In this document: positions 26,847-36,187 of the stretch, piece after piece
Position numbering within the stretch: position 1 is the stretch's first letter
Layout: each line of letters starts with the position of its first letter
From: Bryobacter sp.
GTDB taxonomy: Bacteria > Acidobacteriota > Terriglobia > Bryobacterales > Bryobacteraceae
DNA length: 64,000 nt
Direction of reading: 5' to 3'
Assembly: GCA_022843625.1 (NCBI GenBank)
Contig: JALHNH010000029.1
Coordinates: 18,542 to 82,541 of the forward strand
Notes under the pieces: generated by a model
What the model saw: only the letters and a program-made list of their open reading frames with translations
Told to the model about the DNA's origin: nothing
The model's database searches: none
Made by a program: the position numbers and the translations under genes

Positions 26847-29423
26847 CTAGGAAGCCAGTTCATCCTCAATCAGTCGTCTTCCGCCCAGCGATTTTGCGAA
26901 CGCCCATCCGGCAATGGTGAGAATCAGCGCCATCGTCGCCAATCCGTTTGGTGCGTACCAGGTCGTGAGATTCGTCCCCATCGGACTCACCCCGATCAGG
27001 TTCAGAAACAGCATCGTCGACATCGTTGCCACCATACCGAAACGCAGCATGATCATCAACAGCACCCCATATACGCAAATATAAAGTGCGTACATCCCCA
27101 AGTTCCCACTGGCTCCGGTGACGCTGCCCTCGATCAGCGGAAACACCATCGCCCCAACCAGCGCAGCAATCCAGTCGCGCCGCAACAGCACGCGCAGTCC
27201 AAAAAGCAAAAAGAACCCCAATAGCCCCAGGCTCAAGATTTCAGTCAGGCGCTGAAAGATCGACGCCAGAGCGTTCCGCGTTCCGTAAGTCATCAAGCCG
27301 AAGCCACTGCCCAAGCCATTGGTATCGATTACCGCAAACTGCCGTATTGCGAAGAGCAGCCATAGTGCACATCCTGTAGCGCAGCCAATCAGCACATGCG
27401 AAGCCACCTGCGATTCATTCCACTTCCCGCTCAGCAGCCGGTTCCAGGCCACGATGGAATGCGGCCACCGTGCTCGCAAAGCCGGTTCGAGTGCCAGATA
27501 CAGTACCCATAACAAAGCCCCATTGAGTAGTTGAAAACTCACGCTTACGACCAGGAAATTGATCAGCGCGCCGTTTGGGATCCCATGAACCGTTGCCGCC
27601 CATAACCCCATTCCAACGGCAAAGCGCGCCACTCCCACTTTCAAGGCGCCCTTGCGGTCTGCTCTTCCAAGTCTCCAATTCCTTCGAGCCAGCAGAGGGG
27701 CGTAAATCAGGGCTGCGGCCGTTGCCAGCAGCATAAACACCTCACGCGCCAGCGACCATGGGGATTGCGCCACAGGCTTGTCTGTTCCACGATTCTGGCT
27801 CCAGGGTCCCCGCACGTCTACATAAGTGATCTGCCCGCGAAAGCTCGCCACTTCCACCTCGAGCCCGACATCAGGCATTTCCGGATGCACGCCCTTAAAT
27901 GCCTTGTGCTGATCAAACAAACGCGGAGGTACTCCCGTTGCGGCGATCTCTTCAAACTGCTTCAGATCGAGCCCTGCTGCTTCGAAGACGGTCTCCATCG
28001 CGATGCTGGCTGAGCCTTCCCGTGGGGTTCCAAGAAAGTGCCGCAATCGCCCCCGTCCTTCGAGCGACACCTCAACCATCCCTGGCCGCAAAGGGGCCGG
28101 GTCCTGCGAGCTTGCGATTGTCCCGTCTGATGAAGGCACCAGCCAGGCTGGGCTTTCTCGGTACCATGTGCCTACAGGAGACTCCGCCCGCAACCATTGG
28201 TCCCAGTCTTTGGGGCCCTTCCGCCGATTCAGATAGCCAACCCACAACGGCCTGCGCTCCAGCCGGAAGATGCGGTCTTGCGGCAGATCGCTGTATCCAA
28301 AACTCTTTGCCGCATCGCGGGACTTCTGTTCCAGCACCTCCGGTGAATACTCCGGTGGAGCATGATTGATCGCGAGCAAACTCTCCTTCACAAACGGTGC
28401 AGTCGCGAGGCTAGCAACAACCACCCCAAGGCAGAGCAGCGCCCAATGCTTGGCCAATCCTTCCCCTCGTCCTGCCGCTGCCACCAGTTCCGGGCTTGGT
28501 GTCTCGCCCGCCGCAAGTGCCGCTGCCAGAGGGTCTCCACCCGGCAAAGCCGCCGCCACACTCAGGGCAGACGCTGGCCGCTTCGCCGCATCCGGGTTCA
28601 GGCAAGCCCTTACTACTTTTTCCACCGCAGGATCGATATCGCTGGCAAACGTGGTCATCCCCGTCAGCGTTGTAGCCTCCTGCACGGCAATCAGTTGCGG
28701 CACGCTCGACGCCACAAAAGGCTTCTTCCCGGTAAACAGCTCATACAGGATCAGTCCAAGCGAGTAGATATCGCTCTTGGCCGTCACCTCGATTCCCTTC
28801 AGTTGTTCTGGCGACATATACGCCGGAGTCCCATTCCGCGCCTCTGCCCCAGACAACTGATCCGCAATCGCAGCCAAGCCAAAGTCCATGATCAAGACCT
28901 CACCACGCTTGTTCAGCATGATGTTCTGCGGTTTCAAATCCCGATGGATCACCCCACGGGCATGAGCAGCCGCCAGTCCCGCACAAAGCTTCCGCGAGAT
29001 CTCCATCGCCTTCTCGGCCGGCAATCGCCCGATCCTCTGCAGCAACGCGCCCAGGTCATCGCCATCCACATACTCCATCGAGATGTAAGGCAAGCCCTCG
29101 GCCTCACCAATGTCATAAACACGGCAGACATTGGGATGCGAAACCTGCCGTGCCACGCGAACCTCGCCATGAAAGCGTTCGAGCAAATGCGGACTCGAAG
29201 CCGCCGATGCGGGTAGAAACTTAAGCGCGACAGACTGCCCGAGAGTCAGATCGGTAGCCCGGTACACCTCTCCCATACCGCCTTTGCCGAGCATATTGAG
29301 GATGCGATAGCGCCCTCCCAGCAAAACCCCAGGCGTGAACCGTCCCTCGTCTTGTGTTCCCGACACTGGCGAAGACGCCGTCGGCATCGCTATTGTTTCT
29401 TCTGGTCCGGACGGGTTTGCCAT
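26847..29423 (-). CDS. Serine/threonine protein kinase with multi-pass membrane C-terminus
   Basis: The 858-residue protein starts with a PknB-type kinase domain: glycine loop GKGGMGEVY, Lys68 (VALKFL), HRDLKPQN with Asp162, and DFG with Asp180. The activation segment carries GTPAYMSPEQL. A membrane segment near residue 330 leads to a ~200-residue extracytoplasmic stretch, followed by about eight or nine further hydrophobic segments. Acidobacteria encode many Pkn kinases with varied sensor domains. A long polytopic C-terminus like this is less usual and I do not recognise the family. It is the last gene of a tight minus-strand run, 19 bp after the helicase. A gaggtcgg ribosome binding site overlaps the helicase stop. 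Confidence 0.92.
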   Translation of the reverse strand: MANPSGPEETIAMPTASSPVSGTQDEGRFTPGVLLGGRYRILNMLGKGGMGEVYRATDLTLGQSVALKFLPASAASSPHLLERFHGEVRVARQVSHPNVCRVYDIGEAEGLPYISMEYVDGDDLGALLQRIGRLPAEKAMEISRKLCAGLAAAHARGVIHRDLKPQNIMLNKRGEVLIMDFGLAAIADQLSGAEARNGTPAYMSPEQLKGIEVTAKSDIYSLGLILYELFTGKKPFVASSVPQLIAVQEATTLTGMTTFASDIDPAVEKVVRACLNPDAAKRPASALSVAAALPGGDPLAAALAAGETPSPELVAAAGRGEGLAKHWALLCLGVVVASLATAPFVKESLLAINHAPPEYSPEVLEQKSRDAAKSFGYSDLPQDRIFRLERRPLWVGYLNRRKGPKDWDQWLRAESPVGTWYRESPAWLVPSSDGTIASSQDPAPLRPGMVEVSLEGRGRLRHFLGTPREGSASIAMETVFEAAGLDLKQFEEIAATGVPPRLFDQHKAFKGVHPEMPDVGLEVEVASFRGQITYVDVRGPWSQNRGTDKPVAQSPWSLAREVFMLLATAAALIYAPLLARRNWRLGRADRKGALKVGVARFAVGMGLWAATVHGIPNGALINFLVVSVSFQLLNGALLWVLYLALEPALRARWPHSIVAWNRLLSGKWNESQVASHVLIGCATGCALWLLFAIRQFAVIDTNGLGSGFGLMTYGTRNALASIFQRLTEILSLGLLGFFLLFGLRVLLRRDWIAALVGAMVFPLIEGSVTGASGNLGMYALYICVYGVLLMIMLRFGMVATMSTMLFLNLIGVSPMGTNLTTWYAPNGLATMALILTIAGWAFAKSLGGRRLIEDELAS

Positions 29424-29442
29424 GGGAAAAGTTTAACCGACC

Positions 29443-32400
29443 TCAAGCAGCCCGAAATGAGGCGGACAATTCGAAGATCCATGCGGGCATCTCTTCGGTC
29501 AATTCCCAGGTAATGCTTATCGGCTTGGACCCATGGTGTGAGACATACCTTGCTTCACCCAGGAAAATAAATGGTGCGTCTACTTTGGGCTTCACAAACA
29601 ACAGAATTTTGACTCCATTTTGCCTTTGTTTGATATACCGCTGCCCTGTCTTTGAAGTCTCTGTTGTCCTGCTCTGGGACTGCCAGTGAAACAGCCTCGG
29701 GCTTACTGCATAATCTTCATACCGGGTACTGGGAGAAAACTGTCTCTCATTCTTCTCCAAAGTTACGAACAAAAGTTCAGTTTGCTCTTCTTCTAGCCAC
29801 AAGACACCCTCCCGGTTTTGTGCATTGCTTCCCCAGGTTTTGTATCCAACTGCCGTCAGGATCTCATCTCGCATATAGCTGCGATGCAGGCAAAGTGGCC
29901 AGTCCTGGCGGTAGAATTCTTCCTTTCGATGTACGCGCACTTGATCCTGTAGCAATCCCAGAAGCTCAAGAAACTCTCGTCTGACAAGCCTGGATTCCCT
30001 CAATAACTTCATCCCACTGTTAGGCCCGATGGCTAAATCTTTTGCCCTTCCCTGCAACCATCGATGTGTAAGCATCAGCGACGCGCGTTCATTCCCGGTG
30101 GCTTCCAAGCTCTCGTAGATGCGCATCAGCCGCTTCGAATCCAGATGCAGTAAAAACTTGAGTTGCCGGCTCAGCAAGAGGTCATTTTCTCCCAACTCAC
30201 CTTCAAGCCAACCCGCATCGCGCAACAAACCAGTCCACCCCGCCACTGTGTCTTTGTAAATGTCCCCAAGCTCATACTGCGTCTCACGCAGAAACTCACC
30301 AAGCTTTGGCCGGCGGCCAAGACTGCTACCGAGCGAACGAGCTTCGTCCACTATTCGGCTCCGGCGGGTCTCCAGGCTTCTTTGCAAGTTTCGCAATATT
30401 TCTGACTGGGACTCCTGGTCCAGCCTGAAATAGCAACTGCCGGGCAACCGGGTGACTCCCGTCTCTATCTGTCGAATCACCTCTTGCCTTGATCCGCCAA
30501 ACAAAGCGCGGTACCTCAGATCAAAACGAAACTCCCGCCGCTGATTGCCAATAAAATCCAGCACCAGACAGCTTCGCTTTCCCTGCTCAAGCCGCAACCC
30601 TCGGCCCAGCTGTTGCAGGAAAACAGTCACACTTTCAGTTGGCCGCAGAAACAAGATTGCATCTACTGAAGGAATATCTACGCCCTCGTTGTAGAGATCA
30701 ACGGTAAACAGGACATTGACTTCGCGATCCTTAAGTCGCTGCGGCGCACGCCGCCTGGCCTCGTCATTGCTTGCACTCGTGATGGCTTCTGCTGCGATGC
30801 CAGCCTGTCGAAACATCTCTGCCATGAATTCGGCATGCTCGACGCCAACGCAAAATCCAAGTGCTCTCGCTTCGCCCACCTCGCCATAGATTTCGCAGAA
30901 CTGCCGCACCACCAACTTCGCACGCCGTTCATTACCAGACAGCATCTGGTTCAATTCCGCTACAGCGTAACCACCACGTCGCCAACTCAGCTCAGACAAG
31001 TCCGTCCCATCAAACACACCGTAGTAATCGAAAGGCACAAGATACTGCCGCTCGATTGCCTGCCACAATCGCATCTCATCTGCAAGGCACCCATCGAACC
31101 AGGGCAAGATCGATTCCCCGTCCATTCGCTCTGGCGTAGCCGTCAAGCCGAGCAGTATCTTCGGCTTCAGATGGTCCAGCAAATCCCGGTAGCTTGCGGC
31201 GGGCGTGTGGTGTGCCTCATCGAGAACAACGTAATTCCAATAATCTCCCCCCAGCCGCTCAATCAGGTTCTGGCTCGCCAGGCTTTGTACGGTTGCAAAC
31301 AGGAACTCATAGCTGGCTGGCTCTTCACCCCCTACCAGCAATTGGCCAAAACTCTCATCCCTCAGGACGTGGCGAAACGCCTCTCGCGCTTGCCGCAGTA
31401 ACTCCTCGCGATGAGCCATAAACAGAAGCCGCGGCCGCAAACTGGATTGTCTTGCATAATCAAATGCTGCCACCAGCGTCTTGCCCGTCCCGGTAGGTGC
31501 CACTACCAAATTCCTCCAGCGCCCGCGATCGAGCCGTTCTGCCTCCAGTTGGTCCAGCGTCATCTGCTGATAAGGATGTGGCTTTAGATCAAAGAAATAA
31601 ATCTTTCGGGTTCCTTTACCCCGGCCTGCCTCGAGAGCTTCCCTTACCCTGGCGCACATCGTTTCGTTCTCTGGCGAATAGACTTCGAACTCGGGGTCGT
31701 TCCAATACGATTCAAACGCACCACGAAACTTCTCCACCACATGTGGTGCCTCCGCTTCGCTCAACTTCATCGTCCATTCAATCCCATCTTCCAGTGCCGG
31801 CCCTGAAAGATTTGCTGATCCTACATAGGCTGAGCTGAAGCCGTTGTCCCGAACGAAGAGCCAGGCCTTGGCATGTAATCTTCGCCGCCTCCCATCGAGG
31901 GAGATCCTCATTTCCACATTCGGCAAACTCGCCATGGCTTCCAGCGCTTTGTAATCTGAAGCCCCAATGTAGGTCGTAGTCAGCACCCGGATCCGACGCC
32001 CTGCTCGAGCGAGATCCTCCATCGCAATGCGCATTCTCTGCCACCCGCGCCACTGGATAAAGCTCACAAGCATCCAGACTTCATCGCAACTCTTCATCTC
32101 CCGTTCGAGCTCAAATCCCAACCTTGGCTCATCAATCGAGTTCATGATCAAGCCGCTTTGCGAAAGTGGCGTTGTAGGCCTCAGTGGCTCCTTCGGACCA
32201 TCGAAAATGGCACGCAACACCTGTGTGGGCTCAATCACAGGGTCCTTCAACAATGGATTGACCCGGCTGACCTGTTCACTGCTTTGCAAGCCACGAAGCT
32301 CTACACGAAACTCTTCCCCGATTAGCTTCGATAGATATCCAGCTGCCTCAGCTTCGCCTAATTGCTCACAAGCCACTTCCAGCTTTACTTTGGCGGTCTC

Positions 32401-32463
32401 CTCAATCGATCGCACCAAGCCTCGTGTCAGTAGCAAATCATAGAGTCCCGGCTTTAAAGGCAT
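29443..32463 (-). CDS. PLD-domain/superfamily II helicase/DUF3427 protein
   Basis: The 1006-residue protein has three parts. An N-terminal phospholipase-D-like nuclease domain has LHAKAWLF and GSANLSGPAL. A DEAD/DEAH helicase follows, with Walker A APTGTGKT, Walker B LDEAHH, motif III LTATPER and motif VI QLGRGLRLEQ. A C-terminal region ending in HHGSKPISITWELTEEMP-like sequence is typical of DUF3427. Such proteins are ATP-dependent DNA translocases with a possible nuclease, and they often sit in variable or defence regions. The run of neighbours (PAP2 upstream by 19 bp, kinase downstream by 19 bp) suggests co-transcription, though the functional link is unclear. Confidence 0.92.
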   Translation of the reverse strand: MPLKPGLYDLLLTRGLVRSIEETAKVKLEVACEQLGEAEAAGYLSKLIGEEFRVELRGLQSSEQVSRVNPLLKDPVIEPTQVLRAIFDGPKEPLRPTTPLSQSGLIMNSIDEPRLGFELEREMKSCDEVWMLVSFIQWRGWQRMRIAMEDLARAGRRIRVLTTTYIGASDYKALEAMASLPNVEMRISLDGRRRRLHAKAWLFVRDNGFSSAYVGSANLSGPALEDGIEWTMKLSEAEAPHVVEKFRGAFESYWNDPEFEVYSPENETMCARVREALEAGRGKGTRKIYFFDLKPHPYQQMTLDQLEAERLDRGRWRNLVVAPTGTGKTLVAAFDYARQSSLRPRLLFMAHREELLRQAREAFRHVLRDESFGQLLVGGEEPASYEFLFATVQSLASQNLIERLGGDYWNYVVLDEAHHTPAASYRDLLDHLKPKILLGLTATPERMDGESILPWFDGCLADEMRLWQAIERQYLVPFDYYGVFDGTDLSELSWRRGGYAVAELNQMLSGNERRAKLVVRQFCEIYGEVGEARALGFCVGVEHAEFMAEMFRQAGIAAEAITSASNDEARRRAPQRLKDREVNVLFTVDLYNEGVDIPSVDAILFLRPTESVTVFLQQLGRGLRLEQGKRSCLVLDFIGNQRREFRFDLRYRALFGGSRQEVIRQIETGVTRLPGSCYFRLDQESQSEILRNLQRSLETRRSRIVDEARSLGSSLGRRPKLGEFLRETQYELGDIYKDTVAGWTGLLRDAGWLEGELGENDLLLSRQLKFLLHLDSKRLMRIYESLEATGNERASLMLTHRWLQGRAKDLAIGPNSGMKLLRESRLVRREFLELLGLLQDQVRVHRKEEFYRQDWPLCLHRSYMRDEILTAVGYKTWGSNAQNREGVLWLEEEQTELLFVTLEKNERQFSPSTRYEDYAVSPRLFHWQSQSRTTETSKTGQRYIKQRQNGVKILLFVKPKVDAPFIFLGEARYVSHHGSKPISITWELTEEMPAWIFELSASFRAA

Positions 32464-32482
32464 AGAGCCAGGATAACGATTC

Positions 32483-33283
32483 CTACGGTAATTCCCACCG
32501 CGCCGTCAGCACCGCAGACCTACCACCTACACTCACCCCAGGGCTCACCTGCGGCACAAGCCACCCATGTCTGGTCTTGTACTCACCCGAAACAAACTTG
32601 CCAATCAGATAACCCAACCCCGCCCCCACCACGACATCCGACACATAATGCCTTTCTGCTGCCACCCTCGCCATGCTCACAGCCCCAGCCACTCCGTAAG
32701 CCAGCCACGGCACATACTTCTTGTCCCGGTATTGATGACTGATTGTCGATGCCACCGCCCACGCCCCCATTGAGTGCCCGGAAGGGAAACTGTTATCCCC
32801 CTTCTTCACCTGATCCCAGCCCGAGAAGAAGTTCCCTTTTCCCGAACCCAAAAATGGCCGCTCTCTTGTCCCAGCCAGCTTCAAAACATAGGTAACGACA
32901 AACGCATGAACCGCCGCTTCCCCGCTAGCCAATCCCACTCTGCGCAGCTTCGTATCCTTCCTAATCGCACCAGCCGCAAACACGCCTCCACTAATTGCCA
33001 GCAATCCATAAGAACCCCCAACTCGCGAGAACCTCCGCCCAAAATCCAGTTGTCCCTTCGAACGCGGCAAGCCTTCAGCGATCTCCCGATCCACGGCAAT
33101 CAACCCCGCCGTCCCCGCTCCAGCCAACAACAGCCAGCCCACTTGCTTCCTGTCCATCCGCAATGGCGAGGTCCAGATCGCCTTCTCGCGCGAAAAGAAA
33201 CCTCTGGCGGTCTCCCCTGCCGTTTGTGCTGGCAACTGCAGCGCAAACGAACTCAGCAACAATGCGATAACCCAAAAATTCAC
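32483..33283 (-). CDS. PAP2-family membrane phosphatase
   Basis: The 266-residue protein has a signal-like N-terminus (NFWVIALLLSSFALQLPAQ). It carries the three phosphatase signatures: KLAGTRERPF, SFPSGHSMGAW, and SMARVAAERHYVSD with the catalytic His and Asp. These enzymes dephosphorylate lipid phosphates such as phosphatidic acid or undecaprenyl pyrophosphate at the periplasmic face. It starts 4 bp after the MFS gene ends and stops 19 bp before the helicase. Confidence 0.93.
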   Translation of the reverse strand: MNFWVIALLLSSFALQLPAQTAGETARGFFSREKAIWTSPLRMDRKQVGWLLLAGAGTAGLIAVDREIAEGLPRSKGQLDFGRRFSRVGGSYGLLAISGGVFAAGAIRKDTKLRRVGLASGEAAVHAFVVTYVLKLAGTRERPFLGSGKGNFFSGWDQVKKGDNSFPSGHSMGAWAVASTISHQYRDKKYVPWLAYGVAGAVSMARVAAERHYVSDVVVGAGLGYLIGKFVSGEYKTRHGWLVPQVSPGVSVGGRSAVLTARWELP

Positions 33284-33287
33284 ACAA

Positions 33288-34445
33288 TTACCTTATCGTC
33301 TTCCGTGGCAACCCTGCCAGGGTAAGACGCCCCAACAAAACACACCCAAACGTAAACACCAGTGGCACCGTGTAATTTCCATACATCCCCCACATCAAAG
33401 ACACCAGATAGGGGAACCACGTTTGCCCCACCGTATTCACCGGCATCGCCCAGGCCATCACCCGTCCCATTCCCTTTCCGCCAAACTGATCCGCCGCCAG
33501 CAACGGCACCATCAACGAATCCGCACTCATCCCCAAGCCAAATACCACTGCAAATACATAAGGCATCCCGTCCCTGCCCACTATAAATAACAGCGGCATC
33601 GCCCCGGCCATCAACAAAAACGCGACGCTGATCACATGCCGCTTTGGGTACCGGTCTGCCGTCCAGGCAAACGCAAACCGCCCGCACGATCCCACTGCCA
33701 GCATCAACATCAGCATCCAGCCAAACACTGCATCAAGTTTCGCCTGCTCTACGTAGCCCGCCTCTTTCAAAATCAACTTCAAATGCTGGCTCACGCCCGC
33801 CACCCCGCTAATCGCCAGCGTGCTCCCCACGATCAACAACCAGAAGGACCGGTTCCCCAATAACCCCGTGCCTCCTTCCACCACCACATGCTCTGCAGCA
33901 GGCACGCTCGGCAAGCCAAACCACGCCACTGGTGACGCCAGCATCGTCAGCAATCCGATTCCGATCAACGCCCCACGAAAACCAAACTCCGCAGTCAACG
34001 GCCGGGCCACCAGCGCCACCGACATCGCTCCAAACAAACTGATCCCGAAGTAAGCTACCGCCAGCGCCGTCCCGCGATTCTCTGTAAACACCTGAGTCAG
34101 CAAGATCTGATGTGTCAGCGGCCCGGCAAAAATCCACCCTGCCATATAAACAGTCCACAGGCCGTAATAAGCCCACAAACTCCCATCCATAAATCCGAAT
34201 CCAGCCAGCCCCATCCCACAAACAAACGCCCCGCCCACAATACAGCCACGCGGTGGCAATCGCTTCACCACCAACGGCCCCAGCACCAGCGTCACCAGCG
34301 TCCCAATCGGCAACCCGAGCAGCGCCTCCGGCCGCCCCCACCCAAACGCCTGCTCAAAGTAGTCGTAAAAGAACGGCATCCCGAAATACGGAATCCCCAC
34401 CACCAGCCCGAGAATCAGCCCGGAACAAATCGCCGCGCCCCACAT
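33288..34445 (-). CDS. Major facilitator superfamily transporter
   Basis: The 385-residue protein is almost wholly hydrophobic, with about twelve membrane segments (e.g. GLILGLVVGIPYFGMPFF, SFWLLIVGSTLAISGVAGV). It has an MFS loop of the form FAWTADRYPKRHV between the halves. The pattern is like the oxalate/formate-antiporter-like (OFA) branch, but substrate cannot be read from sequence. Its ATG overlaps the stop of the ROK gene by one base (TGATG), so the two are translationally coupled. Confidence 0.9.
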   Translation of the reverse strand: MWGAAICSGLILGLVVGIPYFGMPFFYDYFEQAFGWGRPEALLGLPIGTLVTLVLGPLVVKRLPPRGCIVGGAFVCGMGLAGFGFMDGSLWAYYGLWTVYMAGWIFAGPLTHQILLTQVFTENRGTALAVAYFGISLFGAMSVALVARPLTAEFGFRGALIGIGLLTMLASPVAWFGLPSVPAAEHVVVEGGTGLLGNRSFWLLIVGSTLAISGVAGVSQHLKLILKEAGYVEQAKLDAVFGWMLMLMLAVGSCGRFAFAWTADRYPKRHVISVAFLLMAGAMPLLFIVGRDGMPYVFAVVFGLGMSADSLMVPLLAADQFGGKGMGRVMAWAMPVNTVGQTWFPYLVSLMWGMYGNYTVPLVFTFGCVLLGRLTLAGLPRKTIR

Positions 34446-35263
34446 CAGCGCGAAGCCTCAAGCATTACGCCTCGTGCCACTACCAGTTGGGGATCTTCAA
34501 CCACTTCAATCTTGCAAGAGGCCACCATCTCCGGAACCGCCAACCGCCCCACCGTAGCCATTGCCGCCTCCAGATAGCCTCGATACCCAAGCGTCCCGCC
34601 ATAGAGCCCAATCTTCTCTGGATGCACGAGATTTACCAGCGTCGTCAGCGCCACACCAAACGCCTCACCCGCCTCTCTCACCGCCTCCACGACAACCCGA
34701 TCTCCACTCGCAAGCCCAGCCGCAATCTCCCCCGGCTGCATCCCCAACTTGCGTAGCAATGCGTAACCCGCCGCATGATCATCCAGCTTTCCATTCATCC
34801 CAAACGGCACATAGCCGAGTTCTCCGGCAAAGGGCCGAAAACGCCGCAATCTTACACCGCCCACCTGCAGCGCCGCCGCTATCGCAGTCCCTGCTCCCAC
34901 TGCCGCAACTGTCGCATCTGCAGCCATACCGTCTGCCACAGCAACCAGCGCCGCGTCTCCATCATTCAGCACCGATCTGGGTACGATGCCAACTCCATCA
35001 CGAACCGGATTCCAACCCGCGAGCCGTGGCAAAACATCACAGGCAATCACGGTCGAATCGCGGTCCACCAGTCCCGGCACGGCTATGCCTGCCAACACCT
35101 CGCCCGGCCCCAGTTCTTCCTTTACCAACCGCAAATTCTCAGCCAACTCGGCAGGTCCAAACTCAAGTCCGGTTGCAAAGCGCCAGCTCTTGACCCCCGA
35201 GGAACTCCACGCTCCTACCAACATTTTGGTTCCACCAAGATCAATGCCAAGTTTTTGAATCAC
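34445..35263 (-). CDS. ROK-family sugar kinase/regulator
   Basis: The long upstream frame is not credible. The protein starts at GTG 35263, where VIQKLGIDLGGTKMLVGAW opens with the ATP-binding DLGGTK motif. The 272-residue length fits a ROK kinase without a DNA-binding domain. Other matches are AGIAVPGLVD, LNDGDAALVAVAD, VGAGTAIAAALQVGG and GGTLGYRGYLEAA. The zinc-binding CxCGxxGCxE motif usual for ROK proteins is missing (the region reads ELGYVPFGMNGKLDD), which may mean altered substrate. It is the first gene of the minus-strand run and lies 42 bp from the divergent SMP-30-like gene. Confidence 0.82.
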   Translation of the reverse strand: MIQKLGIDLGGTKMLVGAWSSSGVKSWRFATGLEFGPAELAENLRLVKEELGPGEVLAGIAVPGLVDRDSTVIACDVLPRLAGWNPVRDGVGIVPRSVLNDGDAALVAVADGMAADATVAAVGAGTAIAAALQVGGVRLRRFRPFAGELGYVPFGMNGKLDDHAAGYALLRKLGMQPGEIAAGLASGDRVVVEAVREAGEAFGVALTTLVNLVHPEKIGLYGGTLGYRGYLEAAMATVGRLAVPEMVASCKIEVVEDPQLVVARGVMLEASR

Positions 35264-35305
35264 CTCACCATTTTCATGCAAACTTGATGATGATACGATT
35301 CGGGC

Positions 35306-36187
35306 GTGATCACTGCTACTCTCGTACTCCTCGCCACCCTCGCCGCCGACCTCGAAATCAAGGACCCCAAAGCCGCCGCAAAGCTTTTCCCCAAAGATGC
35401 GAAGGTCGAACGCCTCGCCACCGGCATGCAGTTCATCGAAGGTCCCATCTGGGTTGCCAAAGACAATCGCCTCATCTTCAGCGATATCCCTGCCAGCGAA
35501 CTCAAACAATGGACCCGCGCCAAAGGAGTCGAACCCTTCCGCAAGCCCACCAACAACACCAACGGCAACACGCTAGACCGTCAGGGCAACCTGCTCAGCG
35601 CAGAACACACCGCCCACCGTATCTCCCGCACTCTCCCCAGCGGCACCATCGAAACCGTTGTCGAGCAATTCGAGGGCAAAGACCTCAACTCCCCCAACGA
35701 CGTCGTCGTGCGCAAAGACAATTCCATCTGGTTCACCGATCCCGATTACGGCCTCGGTACCCGCAAAAAAGCCCAGCCCGGCAACTACGTCTATCGCTTT
35801 GATCCAAAGACGAAAGAGCTCACCCCGGTAGTCAAAGACTTCGACAAGCCCAATGGCCTCTGCTTCTCCAAAGACGAAAAAAAGCTTTACGTCGCAGACT
35901 CCGGCAAGCCCCGCCACATCAGAGTCTTCACCGTCTCATCCGACGGCAAGTCTCTCACGGATGGCAAAGTCTTTGCCACCATCGACAAGGGCGGCCCCGA
36001 CGGTATCCGTTGCGATAAAGCCGGCAACGTCTGGTCCAGCACTGGTGACGGTGCTCAGGTCTTTGGCAAAGACGGCCACCTGATTGCCAGAATCCTGCTG
36101 CCCGAAGCAGGAGCCAACGTAGAGCTCGGCAACGGCATGCTCTTCATCACGGCCCGTACCTCGCTCTACGCCATCCCCGTCCGCTAA
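35306..36187 (+). CDS. SMP-30/gluconolactonase-like secreted protein
   Basis: The 293-residue product starts with GTG and a short hydrophobic leader (ITATLVLLATLAADL). The propeller motifs of the SMP-30/gluconolactonase/LRE family are clear: FIEGPIWVAKDNRLIFSDI, GNTLDRQGNLLSAEH, DLNSPNDVVVRKDNSIWF, FDKPNGLCFSKDEKKLYVAD and GPDGIRCDKAGNVWSS. Metal-binding Glu (IEGP), Asn (NSPND) and Asp residues of the family are present. It would hydrolyse a sugar lactone in the periplasm. It is divergent from a ROK kinase, which fits a sugar-use theme. Its stop overlaps the next, convergent gene by 4 bp. Confidence 0.88.
   Translation: MITATLVLLATLAADLEIKDPKAAAKLFPKDAKVERLATGMQFIEGPIWVAKDNRLIFSDIPASELKQWTRAKGVEPFRKPTNNTNGNTLDRQGNLLSAEHTAHRISRTLPSGTIETVVEQFEGKDLNSPNDVVVRKDNSIWFTDPDYGLGTRKKAQPGNYVYRFDPKTKELTPVVKDFDKPNGLCFSKDEKKLYVADSGKPRHIRVFTVSSDGKSLTDGKVFATIDKGGPDGIRCDKAGNVWSSTGDGAQVFGKDGHLIARILLPEAGANVELGNGMLFITARTSLYAIPVR

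Noticed and set aside
35264..35509. N-terminal extension of the ROK protein
   Set aside because: The open frame upstream overlaps the divergent SMP-30-like gene and reads as its shadow; the ATP-binding motif begins right after GTG 35263.
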